NCBI GenBank assembly: GCA_964553875.1
Contig: CAZKNH010000005.1
Coordinates: 1 to 64,000 of the forward strand
Source: ZC4RG20 sp964553875
Lineage (GTDB): Bacteria; Pseudomonadota; Gammaproteobacteria; Steroidobacterales; Rariloculaceae
Reading direction: 5' to 3'
Length of the DNA: 64,000 bases
Every line of letters begins with the position of its first letter. Position 1 is the stretch's first letter. The notes beneath the pieces were generated by a model. The model made no database searches, was not told the origin of the DNA, and saw only the letters and a list, made by a program, of their open reading frames with translations. Of the stretch, positions 26,704-35,263 are shown one piece after another. Position numbers and translations under genes: made by a program.

Positions 26704-27917
26704 TGACACGGCGGGAGCTTCTGTTCGTCTCCACCCGTTTTCTTTTCCCGGTCGACTCCGGCGGCAAGATCAGGACCACGCAAATTCTGCGGGGGTTGAA
26801 AGGAGGCGCCTTCCGCACGGTGCTCGTATCGCCCGCCACGGAGGAGCTTGCCGAGCGCTACCGTCGGAGCCTCGAGGAAGTGTGCGACGAGTTCCATTGG
26901 TGGCCGCAGGAGCGACGCGGACGGGCGTTCCACTACACGCGTCTGCGTCATGCGCTCGGCCGGCTCCCGATCCCGGTACGCACGGACCGGCAGCCGAAAG
27001 GCATCGCGCTCGTCGCGCGGCTGCTCGAGCGTAGGCCGGCCGTCGCGGTGTTCGATTTCGCGCACGCCGCCGTGCTCGCCCCGGAACGATTGCCGTGCCC
27101 GTCGGTCGTTTTCACTCACAACGTGGAGGCGGAGATCTTCGAGCGGCATCTGCGCGTCGCACGCAACCCGGCGGCAAGGCTCTTTTGGCGGAGCCAGCAC
27201 GCCAAGATGCGCGCGTTCGAGGCCGACGCCCTCAAGCGGTTCGACGTCGTCGTCGCGGTTGCGGACCGGGACGCGGAAAGGTTCTCGCGCGAATACGGCG
27301 TGCGGAACACGTGCGTAATCCCGACCGGGGTCGATCTCGATTTCTTCGGCTATGCGCCGCCCGAGAGCTCCCGGGACGTCGTTTTCTGCGGCTCGATGGA
27401 TTGGCTGGCCAATCAGGAAGCGATCGCCTATTTCATGGACGACGTATGGCCGCTCGTCACGGCGCGCCTGCCCGATGCGCGCATGACCGTCGTCGGGCGC
27501 GCGCCCCCTCGCAGGCTGCTCGCCGAAGCCGCAAGGCGCGGGCTCGACTGGACCTTCACCGACTTCGTCGACGACGTCCGCAAGTACGTGCAGGGCGCCG
27601 GCGTCAGCGTCTTGCCGCTTCGGGTCGGCGGCGGCACCCGCCTCAAGGTCTACGAGGCAATGGCCATGGGGACGCCGCTCGTATCGACGGCGATCGGCGT
27701 GGAGGGACTGCCGTTGACGGCCGGAGAGCACTACGTGCTCGCGGACGACGCCGAGCAGATGGCGCGCGCGGTGACCGACCTGCTCGGCGACGCGGAGCGG
27801 CGCCACGCGCTGTCGCGGCGCGCGCGCGATTACGTCGAAAGCAACTTTTCGTATCGCGTCGCGGCGCAAGTATTCGAGGCCGCTTGCGAGCGGGCGATTG
27901 CGCAGCGGACGGCCTGA
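26703..27917 (+). CDS. glycosyltransferase family 4, PEP-CTERM-associated Stp1-like
   Basis: A 404-residue GT-B enzyme starting ELLFVSTRFLFPVDSGGKIRTTQILRGL, the layout seen in the sugar transferases of PEP-CTERM/exosortase EPS loci. It continues with VVFTHNVEAEIFERHL, VVFCGSMDWLANQEAI and the C-terminal GGGTRLKVYEAMAMGTPLVSTAIGVEGL. The start ATG 26703 overlaps the TGA of the AlgD-like gene; the open frame upstream is a shadow. The family link to Stp1 is suggestive only. Confidence 0.86.
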   Translation: MTRRELLFVSTRFLFPVDSGGKIRTTQILRGLKGGAFRTVLVSPATEELAERYRRSLEEVCDEFHWWPQERRGRAFHYTRLRHALGRLPIPVRTDRQPKGIALVARLLERRPAVAVFDFAHAAVLAPERLPCPSVVFTHNVEAEIFERHLRVARNPAARLFWRSQHAKMRAFEADALKRFDVVVAVADRDAERFSREYGVRNTCVIPTGVDLDFFGYAPPESSRDVVFCGSMDWLANQEAIAYFMDDVWPLVTARLPDARMTVVGRAPPRRLLAEAARRGLDWTFTDFVDDVRKYVQGAGVSVLPLRVGGGTRLKVYEAMAMGTPLVSTAIGVEGLPLTAGEHYVLADDAEQMARAVTDLLGDAERRHALSRRARDYVESNFSYRVAAQVFEAACERAIAQRTA

Positions 27918-27918
27918 C

Positions 27919-29070
27919 ATGAGCGCACTCGAGATCGCATTCTGGGTCCTCGCGGCTACCGTCGTCTACGTGTACGCCGGCTACCCGCTGCTCCTGATCT
28001 GCCTGCGTGTGCTGCTCCCGAGGAAGCCGGTCCAGGCAGGCAGCGTGGAGCCGCACGTGACGCTCGTGATCTCCGCCTACAACGAGGCAGCGGTCATCGA
28101 GAAGAAGCTCAGCAACAGCCTCGACCTCGACTACCCGCGCGATCGGCTCGACGTGCTGGTCGTGTCCGATGCCTCGGACGACGGCACGGACGAGATCGTC
28201 GCCGGATTCGCGGATCGGGGCGTGCGGCTGATCCGGATGCCCGAGCGCGGCGGTAAGACGCTCGGCTTGAACGAGGCCGTGAAGAACGCGCTCGGCGAGA
28301 TCGTCGTGTTCTCCGACGCGAACGCGCTCTACCGTCGCGATGCCATCCGCATGCTCGTCCGCAACTTCGCCGACCCGGCGGTCGGCGCGGTGATCGGCGA
28401 GTCGACCTACTCCGCTGCTACCAACGATTCCGAGCAGACCGAGTCGTCGTATTGGCGCTACGAGACCGCCATCAAGCGCCTCGAGTCCGACCTCGGCTCC
28501 GTGGTCGGCGGCGACGGCGCAATCTACGCGATCCGCAAGAGCTGTTACTGGCCGATGCCCGCGGATGCACTATCCGATTTCGTGAATCCGCTGCAGATCG
28601 TCCAGCAAGGCTACCGTTGCGTGTACGAGCCAGCCGCCGTCTCGGTCGAGGAAGCGGCCGGCAGCTTCGACAAGGAGTTCCGGCGCAAAGTACGCATCGT
28701 CAACCGCGCCTGGAGGGCGATGGTCCGGCTCCGGCATCTGCTGAATCCGTTCCGCTACGGCCTGTTCTCGCTGCAATTGTTGTCGCACAAGGTGTTGCGC
28801 TGGCTCGTCCCGGTATTTCTTCTGGCGCTCTTGGCGGTCAACGTCGCCCTCGCGCGGACGCAGGCGCTGTACGCTGCGGCGCTCGGGCTGCAGATCGCGT
28901 TCTACCTGCTTGCGGCGGTCGGCTACTCGTTGCGGCATTCCGGCCGCATGCCCTTCTTCGTCTCGATTCCGTTCTACTTTTGCCTCGTCAACGTCGCATC
29001 GCTCCGGGGCGTGATCGATGCTTACCGCGGGAGGTCGTATACGATTTGGACGCCCGCGCGGACCGACTGA
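27919..29070 (+). CDS. membrane-bound glycosyltransferase family 2
   Basis: A 383-residue processive-type GT2. One N-terminal membrane segment (about residues 5-27) is followed by VTLVISAYNEAAVIEKKL, VVSDASDDGTDEIV, the metal motif FSDANALY, GGDGAIYA, and KVRIVNRAWRAM in the position of the QxxRW motif. Three C-terminal membrane segments follow (about 295-365). This topology fits a polymerising or lipid-carrier-facing transferase. It starts one base after the previous stop. A hairpin just downstream (29084-29109) may end the operon. Confidence 0.87.
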   Translation: MSALEIAFWVLAATVVYVYAGYPLLLICLRVLLPRKPVQAGSVEPHVTLVISAYNEAAVIEKKLSNSLDLDYPRDRLDVLVVSDASDDGTDEIVAGFADRGVRLIRMPERGGKTLGLNEAVKNALGEIVVFSDANALYRRDAIRMLVRNFADPAVGAVIGESTYSAATNDSEQTESSYWRYETAIKRLESDLGSVVGGDGAIYAIRKSCYWPMPADALSDFVNPLQIVQQGYRCVYEPAAVSVEEAAGSFDKEFRRKVRIVNRAWRAMVRLRHLLNPFRYGLFSLQLLSHKVLRWLVPVFLLALLAVNVALARTQALYAAALGLQIAFYLLAAVGYSLRHSGRMPFFVSIPFYFCLVNVASLRGVIDAYRGRSYTIWTPARTD

Positions 29071-29083
29071 GCGCGCCGGGAAG

Positions 29084-29109
29084 GCCGGGCCGTTCACGGA
29101 ACGCCCGGC
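29084..29109 (+). terminator. candidate terminator hairpin
   Basis: GCCGGG-C-CGTTC (29084-29095) pairs with GAACG-CCCGGC (29099-29109) around a 3-base loop with a single bulged C. It is followed by GATCTTGTG, so the T-tract is weak. It lies in the 115-base gap before the ligase gene. Confidence 0.4.
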
Positions 29110-29185
29110 GATCTTGTGCTATGTTCGACGGGTTCCGCAGAACGCGAACCGGGCCACACCCTCGATGGACCGACGGTAGAGCGCG

Positions 29186-30505
29186 ATGACGCCATATCTG
29201 TTTCTGCTCGGCTTTGCCGTGGGGACGGTGCTGACGATCGTCCGCCATCCCGTTTGGGGCCTCTATACCTACCTTTTCACCTTTTATATGGCGCCGGCCT
29301 ACACGTGGTGGCGCAACGACGTGCCGGATATCCGGTATCTCGCGATCATCGGCGCGATCACGCTGATCGCGACGCTGCGCCTGCCGCCCGATCCCAACCG
29401 CCCCAAGTGGCATCAGACGACCATTGCCAAGCTCTACCTCGCTTTCGTCGCCTACTGTTGGCTGCAGATGCTCTGGGCCGTGGACAAGGATTGGCAGCTC
29501 GAAGGCGCCGCCATGTTCACGAAGCACGCCGTGGCCTTCTACCTGTTCTACCGGCTCGCAGACTCGCTCGATCGGCTGCTTACGATCGCTCTAATACACG
29601 TCATCGGCTGTGCGTGGTTCGGCTATCAGGCGCTCGGCGCCGGATCCGGCCGGCTCGAGCAGATCGGCGGGGCGGTCGCCGGCGCCAACGAGCTCGGCAT
29701 GCACCTCGCGACGGGGCTCCTGTTCGGCGGGATCATGCTGTTCGCGGTCCGCGGCGTGCGGCGGATCTTCACGTTCGGCTGTCTGCCGCTGATCGCGAAC
29801 TGCCTCGTGCTCACCGTCAGCCGCGGAGCGTTCCTCGGCCTCGTCGTTGGCGGGGCAGCCGGCTATCTCGCGGTCCCGAAGAACTTGAAGAAGATTTACA
29901 TCGGCTGCGCGATGCTCGGCGTCGTGCTGTTCGGCATGCTCGCTCACAATGCGCTGATCGAGCGCTTCACCGCCACGTACGCGGCATTCACGGGCGAAAC
30001 GGATCTCGACAGCAGCGCGGTCAAGCGCATCGACGTCGCGAAGGCCGGAATCCGCATCGGCCTGGACTACCCGTTCGGTGCCGGATACCGCGGGACCGGC
30101 GTGCTGAGCCCGCAGTACATGGACGAGAGCCTGCTCGGCGTAACGGGCGTGCGCACGGCGCACAACAGCTCCGCCGCGCTGTTCGCCGAGCAAGGCTTCA
30201 TCGGTCTCGGACTGTACTACCTGATGATTCTCTGGGTGCTGCGGACGATGAGGCGAATGCGGGCGTTGAGCGAGCTCGGGACGCCTCGAGAGTATCAGCT
30301 GTGCATGGCGTTTCTCGGCGCGTCGCTGCTCTCGACCTATGCGGCGGGGAACTTCTCCAACAACGTCGGCACGGAGACTCAATACTGGTGTCTCGGGCTG
30401 CTCGCGGCGGCGTTCGAGCTGCAGAAGGCTCACCTGCGCAGCAAGGTCACCGCGCCGGCCGAGCAGCAGGTGATGCCTCACACCGGCGTGACGGCTCGAA
30501 CCTGA
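29186..30505 (+). CDS. O-antigen ligase/polymerase-like membrane protein, XrtA-associated
   Basis: A 439-residue polytopic membrane protein with about ten hydrophobic segments. The N-terminus MTPYLFLLGFAVGTVLTIVRHPVWGLYTYLFTFYMAPAYTWW and the MLWAVDKDWQ segment match the putative O-glycosylation ligase group associated with exosortase A. The large periplasmic loop has the WaaL/Wzy-like segment TAHNSSAALFAEQGFIGLGLYYL with a conserved-type His. It could polymerise repeat units (Wzy) or ligate glycan to an acceptor; the sequence does not decide. Confidence 0.85.
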   Translation: MTPYLFLLGFAVGTVLTIVRHPVWGLYTYLFTFYMAPAYTWWRNDVPDIRYLAIIGAITLIATLRLPPDPNRPKWHQTTIAKLYLAFVAYCWLQMLWAVDKDWQLEGAAMFTKHAVAFYLFYRLADSLDRLLTIALIHVIGCAWFGYQALGAGSGRLEQIGGAVAGANELGMHLATGLLFGGIMLFAVRGVRRIFTFGCLPLIANCLVLTVSRGAFLGLVVGGAAGYLAVPKNLKKIYIGCAMLGVVLFGMLAHNALIERFTATYAAFTGETDLDSSAVKRIDVAKAGIRIGLDYPFGAGYRGTGVLSPQYMDESLLGVTGVRTAHNSSAALFAEQGFIGLGLYYLMILWVLRTMRRMRALSELGTPREYQLCMAFLGASLLSTYAAGNFSNNVGTETQYWCLGLLAAAFELQKAHLRSKVTAPAEQQVMPHTGVTART

Positions 30506-30536
30506 GGCGTCACGTCCGCCGGTCGGCACCACCCGC

Positions 30537-31340
30537 ATGACGCACCGTCGCTCGCTCCTCTTGAAGGCCCTGGGTGCCGCGGCGCTCATCGCGTGCGCCG
30601 CGCTCGGGCTTGCCGTTTCGAGCTCGGCACCGCGGCCGTTCCACGCCGACTTCGAAGACGTCGCGCTCGCCGCGTCGGACTGGCAGATCGACGCACATCC
30701 GCGCTGCGCGCTCGCTGTCTCGTCCGCGCAAGCGCGAACGGGCGCGTCGTCGCTCAGGATCGAAGCGCCCAAGGGTCTGCGGTGCGAGGTCGTTCCGCGG
30801 ATCGTCCGGCCGTATCTGGAAAAGCTCGTTCGCGAGCCGTTCGGCCGCGAGCGCTGGTACCGGTTCAGCGTGCTGATCGAGACGCGAGGCGATACGGGGG
30901 AAAGCCCCGAGGCGCTCACCGACAATACGGTCGTCGCGCAGTGGCACTCCTCACCCGATCCGCTCCTCTCCCGCGAAAGAGGGCGCGGCCCATCGCTCGC
31001 GCTGCGCCTCCACGGCGAGCGGTGGGCCATCACCTACGGCTGGGACACGACCTTCACGTCGCGCAACCCGAGCAGCGACTGGCACTGGGCCGGCGCGGTC
31101 ACCCCGGGTCGCTGGACCGACTGGGAGTTCCGCGTGCGCTGGTCGTACGGTGCCGACGGCCTCACCGAGGTCTGGCGCGACGGCGAGCTCGTCTTCCGCC
31201 GCGAAGGTCCGAACACCTACAAGGACCTTCGCGGCGTCTATCTGAAGCTCGGCCTGTATCACCCGACCGACGATACCGTCGCGTTTTTCGACCGTGTTTC
31301 CCTGACCGATCAGCGCGTCGCGGAGACCGAGCCTAATTGA
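30537..31340 (+). CDS. secreted polysaccharide lyase-like jelly-roll protein
   Basis: A 267-residue exported protein resembling the Polysacc_lyase (heparin-lyase-I-like) jelly-roll family. An N-terminal signal or anchor segment (LLLKALGAAALIACAALGLAV, about residues 7-27) precedes the domain. Family-like blocks are RWYRFSVLIETR, NTVVAQWHSSPD, PSLALRLHGERWAI, GRWTDWEFRVRWS and a YLKLGLYHPT strand. Such enzymes cleave uronic-acid polymers, so it may process or turn over the exported EPS. Its 3' end overlaps the end of the convergent beta-helix gene by 8 bases. Confidence 0.78.
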   Translation: MTHRRSLLLKALGAAALIACAALGLAVSSSAPRPFHADFEDVALAASDWQIDAHPRCALAVSSAQARTGASSLRIEAPKGLRCEVVPRIVRPYLEKLVREPFGRERWYRFSVLIETRGDTGESPEALTDNTVVAQWHSSPDPLLSRERGRGPSLALRLHGERWAITYGWDTTFTSRNPSSDWHWAGAVTPGRWTDWEFRVRWSYGADGLTEVWRDGELVFRREGPNTYKDLRGVYLKLGLYHPTDDTVAFFDRVSLTDQRVAETEPN

Positions 31341-32745
31341 CCGAGAGCACCGGCGGATTCGGGGGCGCTAACGCCGGCCCTCCGGTCGAATACTCGTACG
31401 CGCCCGCGTCGGGCGTGCCCGAGCGCGGATTTCCGTCACGATCCACGGTGACGCCGGAGATCGTCGTGCCCCGGTCTATCAGCGACGAGCCGGCCTTGAG
31501 CCTGTAGTCGTGCTGTGCGGCCGCGACGAAGTCGCTCGCGGACGCCACGACATTCGTCGCGTGCGATGCCTCGGTCGGCTTCGAGCCGACGAACGCGTTG
31601 TTGCGCCAGTCCCAGGTCCCCGTGCCGCTGCTCGATCCGGCGTTGTGCAGAATCCGGTTGATGCCGTTGCCGAACGTGCTGTTGTAGACCTTCAGATTCT
31701 GCACGCCGTCTTCGGCCCGTATCGCCGTGCCGACGTTGTAGATCACGGCGTTCCGGATGGTCGTGTTCGCGTTGCCGAGCGAGCCGCGCACGCGGAAGGC
31801 GATCTCCGAGTCGTACACGGTGACCCGATCGAGAACGGCATTGATCTTCTCCTTCAGGTTGAAGACCGCCCTGTTGCTGATCTGCGGCACGGCCGTCCAA
31901 CCGTAAGCCGTCACGTTGACCAGCGTGATGTTCATCCGAATCTCGTTCTCGTAGCCCGACTGCAGCACCTTCGTGTCGATCGCGTTCTCGCCCGGAGAAT
32001 CGCCCGCACGCCAGCCGGAGTTGAAGTTCTCCTGGAGCGGCCCCGTCCACAGCACCGAATCCTCGATCCGAATATTGTTCGAGATGCTCCCGGGCACTCG
32101 ATTCGGATCGACCTGCAAGGAGTCGCCCGACACGTGATGGATATTCGCCCTGCGGATCGTGAGCCCGTCGGTATTGCTTACGGCGATGCCGTGCGAGTCG
32201 TCCTCGCTGCCGAAGGAGCCGTTCAGGAAGTGATGAATTTCCACGTTCTCGATGAGCAGCCCGTCCGCCCCGTCGATGTCGATGCCGTCGCGGATACCGT
32301 TGCGCACCTCGACGTTGCGAATGATGCTGTTGCGCGAACCGCGAATTCTGATCGCGTCGGACGCGCTCTTCTGATGGTCGACCAGCAAATTTTCGACCAC
32401 GATATAGTCGCCGCGCAGAACGATCTCGAAGAGCACCGGATCGGAACCGGTATCCCATGCACCGATCGTGATCGGGCGCCCGCTTGCGCCGCTCCTCTGC
32501 ACATCGAGCGTGCCGCTGAAACTCTGGCCTCGTCGAAACAGCACCGAGTCGCCTGGACCGAGCGGCAGCGAGTTCACCTTCGCCACAGAGCGCAGCGCGG
32601 CGTTCGTCGCGAGTCCGGAATTCGAATCGTTTCCGCTTGCGCTATCGACGTAGTACACGGCTGCCGTGGCCGGCGCCTGCCACGCGAACATGACCGCAAG
32701 CGAAAGTGCTGCCAGGCGTACGACATTACGAGACGGTCCCCTCAC
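31333..32745 (-). CDS. secreted right-handed parallel beta-helix protein
   Basis: A 470-residue exported protein with repeated beta-helix coils between about residues 60 and 420 (NSIIRNVEVRNGIRDGIDIDG, LLIENVEIHHF, LTIRRANIHHVSGDSL and similar), opening with VYYVDSASGNDSNSG. This fold is used by polysaccharide lyases and mannuronan epimerases; the exact activity is not readable. The start is GTG 32745, chosen because GGAGAGGG sits just upstream and the first residues then form a signal peptide ending near APATAA. The C-terminus is a proline-rich tail, PPNPPVLSVN. It is encoded opposite to the lyase gene, inside the EPS block. Confidence 0.8.
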   Translation of the reverse strand: MRGPSRNVVRLAALSLAVMFAWQAPATAAVYYVDSASGNDSNSGLATNAALRSVAKVNSLPLGPGDSVLFRRGQSFSGTLDVQRSGASGRPITIGAWDTGSDPVLFEIVLRGDYIVVENLLVDHQKSASDAIRIRGSRNSIIRNVEVRNGIRDGIDIDGADGLLIENVEIHHFLNGSFGSEDDSHGIAVSNTDGLTIRRANIHHVSGDSLQVDPNRVPGSISNNIRIEDSVLWTGPLQENFNSGWRAGDSPGENAIDTKVLQSGYENEIRMNITLVNVTAYGWTAVPQISNRAVFNLKEKINAVLDRVTVYDSEIAFRVRGSLGNANTTIRNAVIYNVGTAIRAEDGVQNLKVYNSTFGNGINRILHNAGSSSGTGTWDWRNNAFVGSKPTEASHATNVVASASDFVAAAQHDYRLKAGSSLIDRGTTISGVTVDRDGNPRSGTPDAGAYEYSTGGPALAPPNPPVLSVN

Positions 32746-33102
32746 TGTCCCTCTCCACGTCTCCGATGGTGCTCGGATGGTACGGCCGGGACCGAACGAC
32801 ATACCAAGTGTCGCTGAATCGATACGTGACGACGATCGAGCAATAGAGCCGAGAACGTTACTTCCTGCAGCGCGAACGACTCAATCGTGAGCCTGCTCAC
32901 ATGCGTCGACTTGCGCAATGCCGACCATAGGGAGGGTACAGCGGCGGCGGCCGCAATCGAGCCGGTACGCGCCCGCGGTGCTCCGCCGCGTGGAGCAAGA
33001 CATAATCTGCTCCGGGAACCGGACACATTTCGTGGCTGAGGTAGGCTCCACGGTTTATACTTGCCGCTAGCACCGCGCCCCGGTGCTCGTTCAAGGCAGG
33101 AT
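32746..33102. other. divergent intergenic region (357 bases)
   Basis: The gap between the beta-helix gene (minus) and the transglutaminase-like gene (plus). It includes an inverted repeat CGACA (32797-32801) / TGTCG (32809-32813) with a 7-base spacer. No clear sigma-70 or sigma-54 promoter is found. Confidence 0.45.
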
Positions 33103-33939
33103 ATGCTCGCGCATCGCTTCACTGCAGTTCTCGCTGCCGCCTCAGCTGCGATAGGAGCGATCCTGCTCCTCGTCAACCTGTCGGGCTTTTTCGTGCCCTT
33201 GCGCTCGCCGGACGTCGACGGCTATCGAGACTTTGCCGGCGTCGAAACGCTGGAATACGGGGAAGCGATTCGCCGCCTCGACGAGATCGTCGAACGCAAG
33301 CCGTCCGCCGAGGAGCTCGTCTACGAGGCCACCCGCGTCTTCCACGAGGGCATCGCCCACATCGCACCCGCGGACGTCGCGAAGAACGGGCTCGAGCACT
33401 ACCGGATGCGCGTGCCCGCATCGGAAAACTGGATCCTGTTCGCGCTGAGCTACCTGAAGCCCGACACCTATCGCGACTACGAGTTCTGCGACTATCGGCG
33501 TGCGCTCGAGCGCGGCACCGGACGGTGCGGACAGCAGTCGCTCGCGCTCGTGTCGTTTCTTTCGAAGCTCGGGATCGAAACTGGCTTCGTGGCGCTCGGC
33601 GGCCATGCCATCGCGACGGCGAACGTCGGCGACGACAAGTGGTATCTGCTCGACCCCGACTACGGCGGCGTGATCCCGTTCGATATCACGGTAGCGGAGC
33701 GTGACCCTGAGTCGGTGCTCCCCTACTACTGGAGCCCGGCCGCCCGCGTGAACGGCCTGCACAAGGCGTACGAGCCCGAGAATCGAGTACGGTACGGCGG
33801 ACCGGAGGCGCGCTACGCGCGCGCGTGCCCGATCGAGCAGGCCGCGTACGCGTTGAAGTGGACCGTGCCGGCCCTGCTCCTGTTGCCCTTTCCGTTGCTG
33901 ATCATGTATCGGCGGATCGCAAGCCGTCGCGGGATCTGA
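33103..33939 (+). CDS. membrane-anchored transglutaminase-like protein
   Basis: A 278-residue protein with an N-terminal membrane segment (AVLAAASAAIGAILLLVNLSGF) and a C-terminal one (ALKWTVPALLLLPFPLLIMY). The domain between them carries a papain/transglutaminase-like triad: Cys in GTGRCGQQSLALVSFLSKLG, His in ALGGHAIATANV and Asp in WYLLDPDYGG. The start is ATG 33103, preceded by AGG at 33097-33099. It resembles the protein at 37291-38274 in topology and motif order. The catalytic domain should face the periplasm. Function is unknown; amide-bond formation or hydrolysis on the polymer or an attached peptide is possible. Confidence 0.74.
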   Translation: MLAHRFTAVLAAASAAIGAILLLVNLSGFFVPLRSPDVDGYRDFAGVETLEYGEAIRRLDEIVERKPSAEELVYEATRVFHEGIAHIAPADVAKNGLEHYRMRVPASENWILFALSYLKPDTYRDYEFCDYRRALERGTGRCGQQSLALVSFLSKLGIETGFVALGGHAIATANVGDDKWYLLDPDYGGVIPFDITVAERDPESVLPYYWSPAARVNGLHKAYEPENRVRYGGPEARYARACPIEQAAYALKWTVPALLLLPFPLLIMYRRIASRRGI

Positions 33940-33971
33940 CGGCGGCTCGGCCGAATCCCGGTGCGCTCGCC

Positions 33972-34931
33972 GTGAAAACCGCTCTCGCAGGTCAACTTCT
34001 GACCGCGCTCAGTCCCGCCGGGAAACGGGCGAGGCTGATGATTTTCACGTACCACCGCGTGCTCGCGCATCCGGACCCGCTGGTCCCGGCCGGCCCGACG
34101 CTCGAACGTTTCAAGCGGCAGCTCGGCTGGATCAAGAAGTACTGCACGCCGATCGCACTCTCGGAGGGCATCGAACGACTCGTCCGAGGAGACTTGCCTC
34201 CCCGTGCCGTCGCGGTGACGTTCGACGACGGCTACGAGAACAACCTCACGGTGGCGGCGCCCGCGCTGCGCGAGCACGGAATTCCTGCGACGCTTTTCGT
34301 CGCGGTCGACGCCGTCGAGCGCGGCATCATGTGGAACGATATCCTTCTCGAAGCCGTCCGCGCCGCTTCCGAATCGATCGACGGGCGCCCTGCAGGTCTC
34401 GGCGTCCTCCGCGTCGACGACGGCAACAGGGTGAAGGTCCTGAACGCGTTGACCGCCGCAGTGAAATACCGGCCCGTGAAGGAGCGACTGGACATCGTTC
34501 AGGAGATCTACGCGTCCGTCTCGACGGTGCCCATAGCCCGTCAGATGCTGCTGCCGGAGCAGCTCAAGGAGCTTCCGGCGTTCGGCTTCGAGATCGGCGC
34601 GCACACCGTCAATCATCCGATCCTGCGAATACTCAGCGACTCCGAGGCGCAGCAGGAAATCGACGACAGCCGCGCCTGGATCGAGGCGGTGACCGGAACG
34701 AGGCCCACGCTCTTCGCGTACCCCAACGGTAAACGAGGCGACGACTACGACGCCCGACATCCGGAAATGCTGCGAGAGCTCGGATTCCGTGCCGCCGTCT
34801 CCACGAACTGGGGATGCGCGAGCCGAAAGTCGCCGCTTTTCGAGCTGCCCCGATTCAAACCATGGGAGGATACCGATTTCGGGTTCGTGACCCGTATGTG
34901 CAAAGTGGTAACGCAGTCGTACCTGCAATGA
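33972..34931 (+). CDS. polysaccharide deacetylase (NodB-like)
   Basis: A 319-residue carbohydrate esterase 4-type protein. MIFTYHRVLAHPDP opens the domain, the metal and catalytic motif is VTFDDGYENN, and the His pair is in GAHTVNHPIL. A late FAYPNGKRGDDYD and AAVSTNWG complete the fold. The start is taken as GTG 33972, 32 bases after the previous stop; starting at the later ATG (MIFTYH) would cut the first strand. It probably removes O- or N-acetyl groups from the EPS. It has no signal peptide, so it may act on lipid-linked precursors in the cytoplasm. Confidence 0.84.
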   Translation: MKTALAGQLLTALSPAGKRARLMIFTYHRVLAHPDPLVPAGPTLERFKRQLGWIKKYCTPIALSEGIERLVRGDLPPRAVAVTFDDGYENNLTVAAPALREHGIPATLFVAVDAVERGIMWNDILLEAVRAASESIDGRPAGLGVLRVDDGNRVKVLNALTAAVKYRPVKERLDIVQEIYASVSTVPIARQMLLPEQLKELPAFGFEIGAHTVNHPILRILSDSEAQQEIDDSRAWIEAVTGTRPTLFAYPNGKRGDDYDARHPEMLRELGFRAAVSTNWGCASRKSPLFELPRFKPWEDTDFGFVTRMCKVVTQSYLQ

Positions 34932-35263
34932 GCCGAGGCGCCGCCGTGCGCTCGCCGGCCCGTTCGCGCGGGCGATACTCTCGAGCTTGCCGACGCATCG
35001 GGCAGGCGTGCGGAGTCGTCGAAGGCAGGAAACGGCATGCGGAGACCTCGACCCCGGAGCCCGGTATGTCACGCAGCGAAGAAGCATCGCGGCGTGTGAC
35101 TCGTTTCACAGACACTGAAAGCTCGGGCAAGTCGCGGCCTAGCGACAGAATGACACCGTTCGAGAAGCGTCACTACACTCGAAAAGGTCGCAGGCTTTTA
35201 CCCACGCCGGCGCTAAAAATGCGGGAAATATGGTAATCCTCCGGGGCAAATGGGATCGAACAG
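34932..35263. other. intergenic region (332 bases)
   Basis: This gap upstream of the jelly-roll protein gene contains the perfect TGTGA-N6-TCACA site listed separately. Nothing else is evident, and open frames crossing it lack coding features. Confidence 0.55.
35095..35110. promoter_or_regulatory. CRP/Vfr-type consensus site
   Basis: TGTGACTCGTTTCACA matches the cAMP-receptor-protein consensus TGTGA-N6-TCACA exactly, 154 bases upstream of the ATG at 35264. No well-matched -35/-10 pair is visible nearby, so whether it activates or represses is open. Confidence 0.45.
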
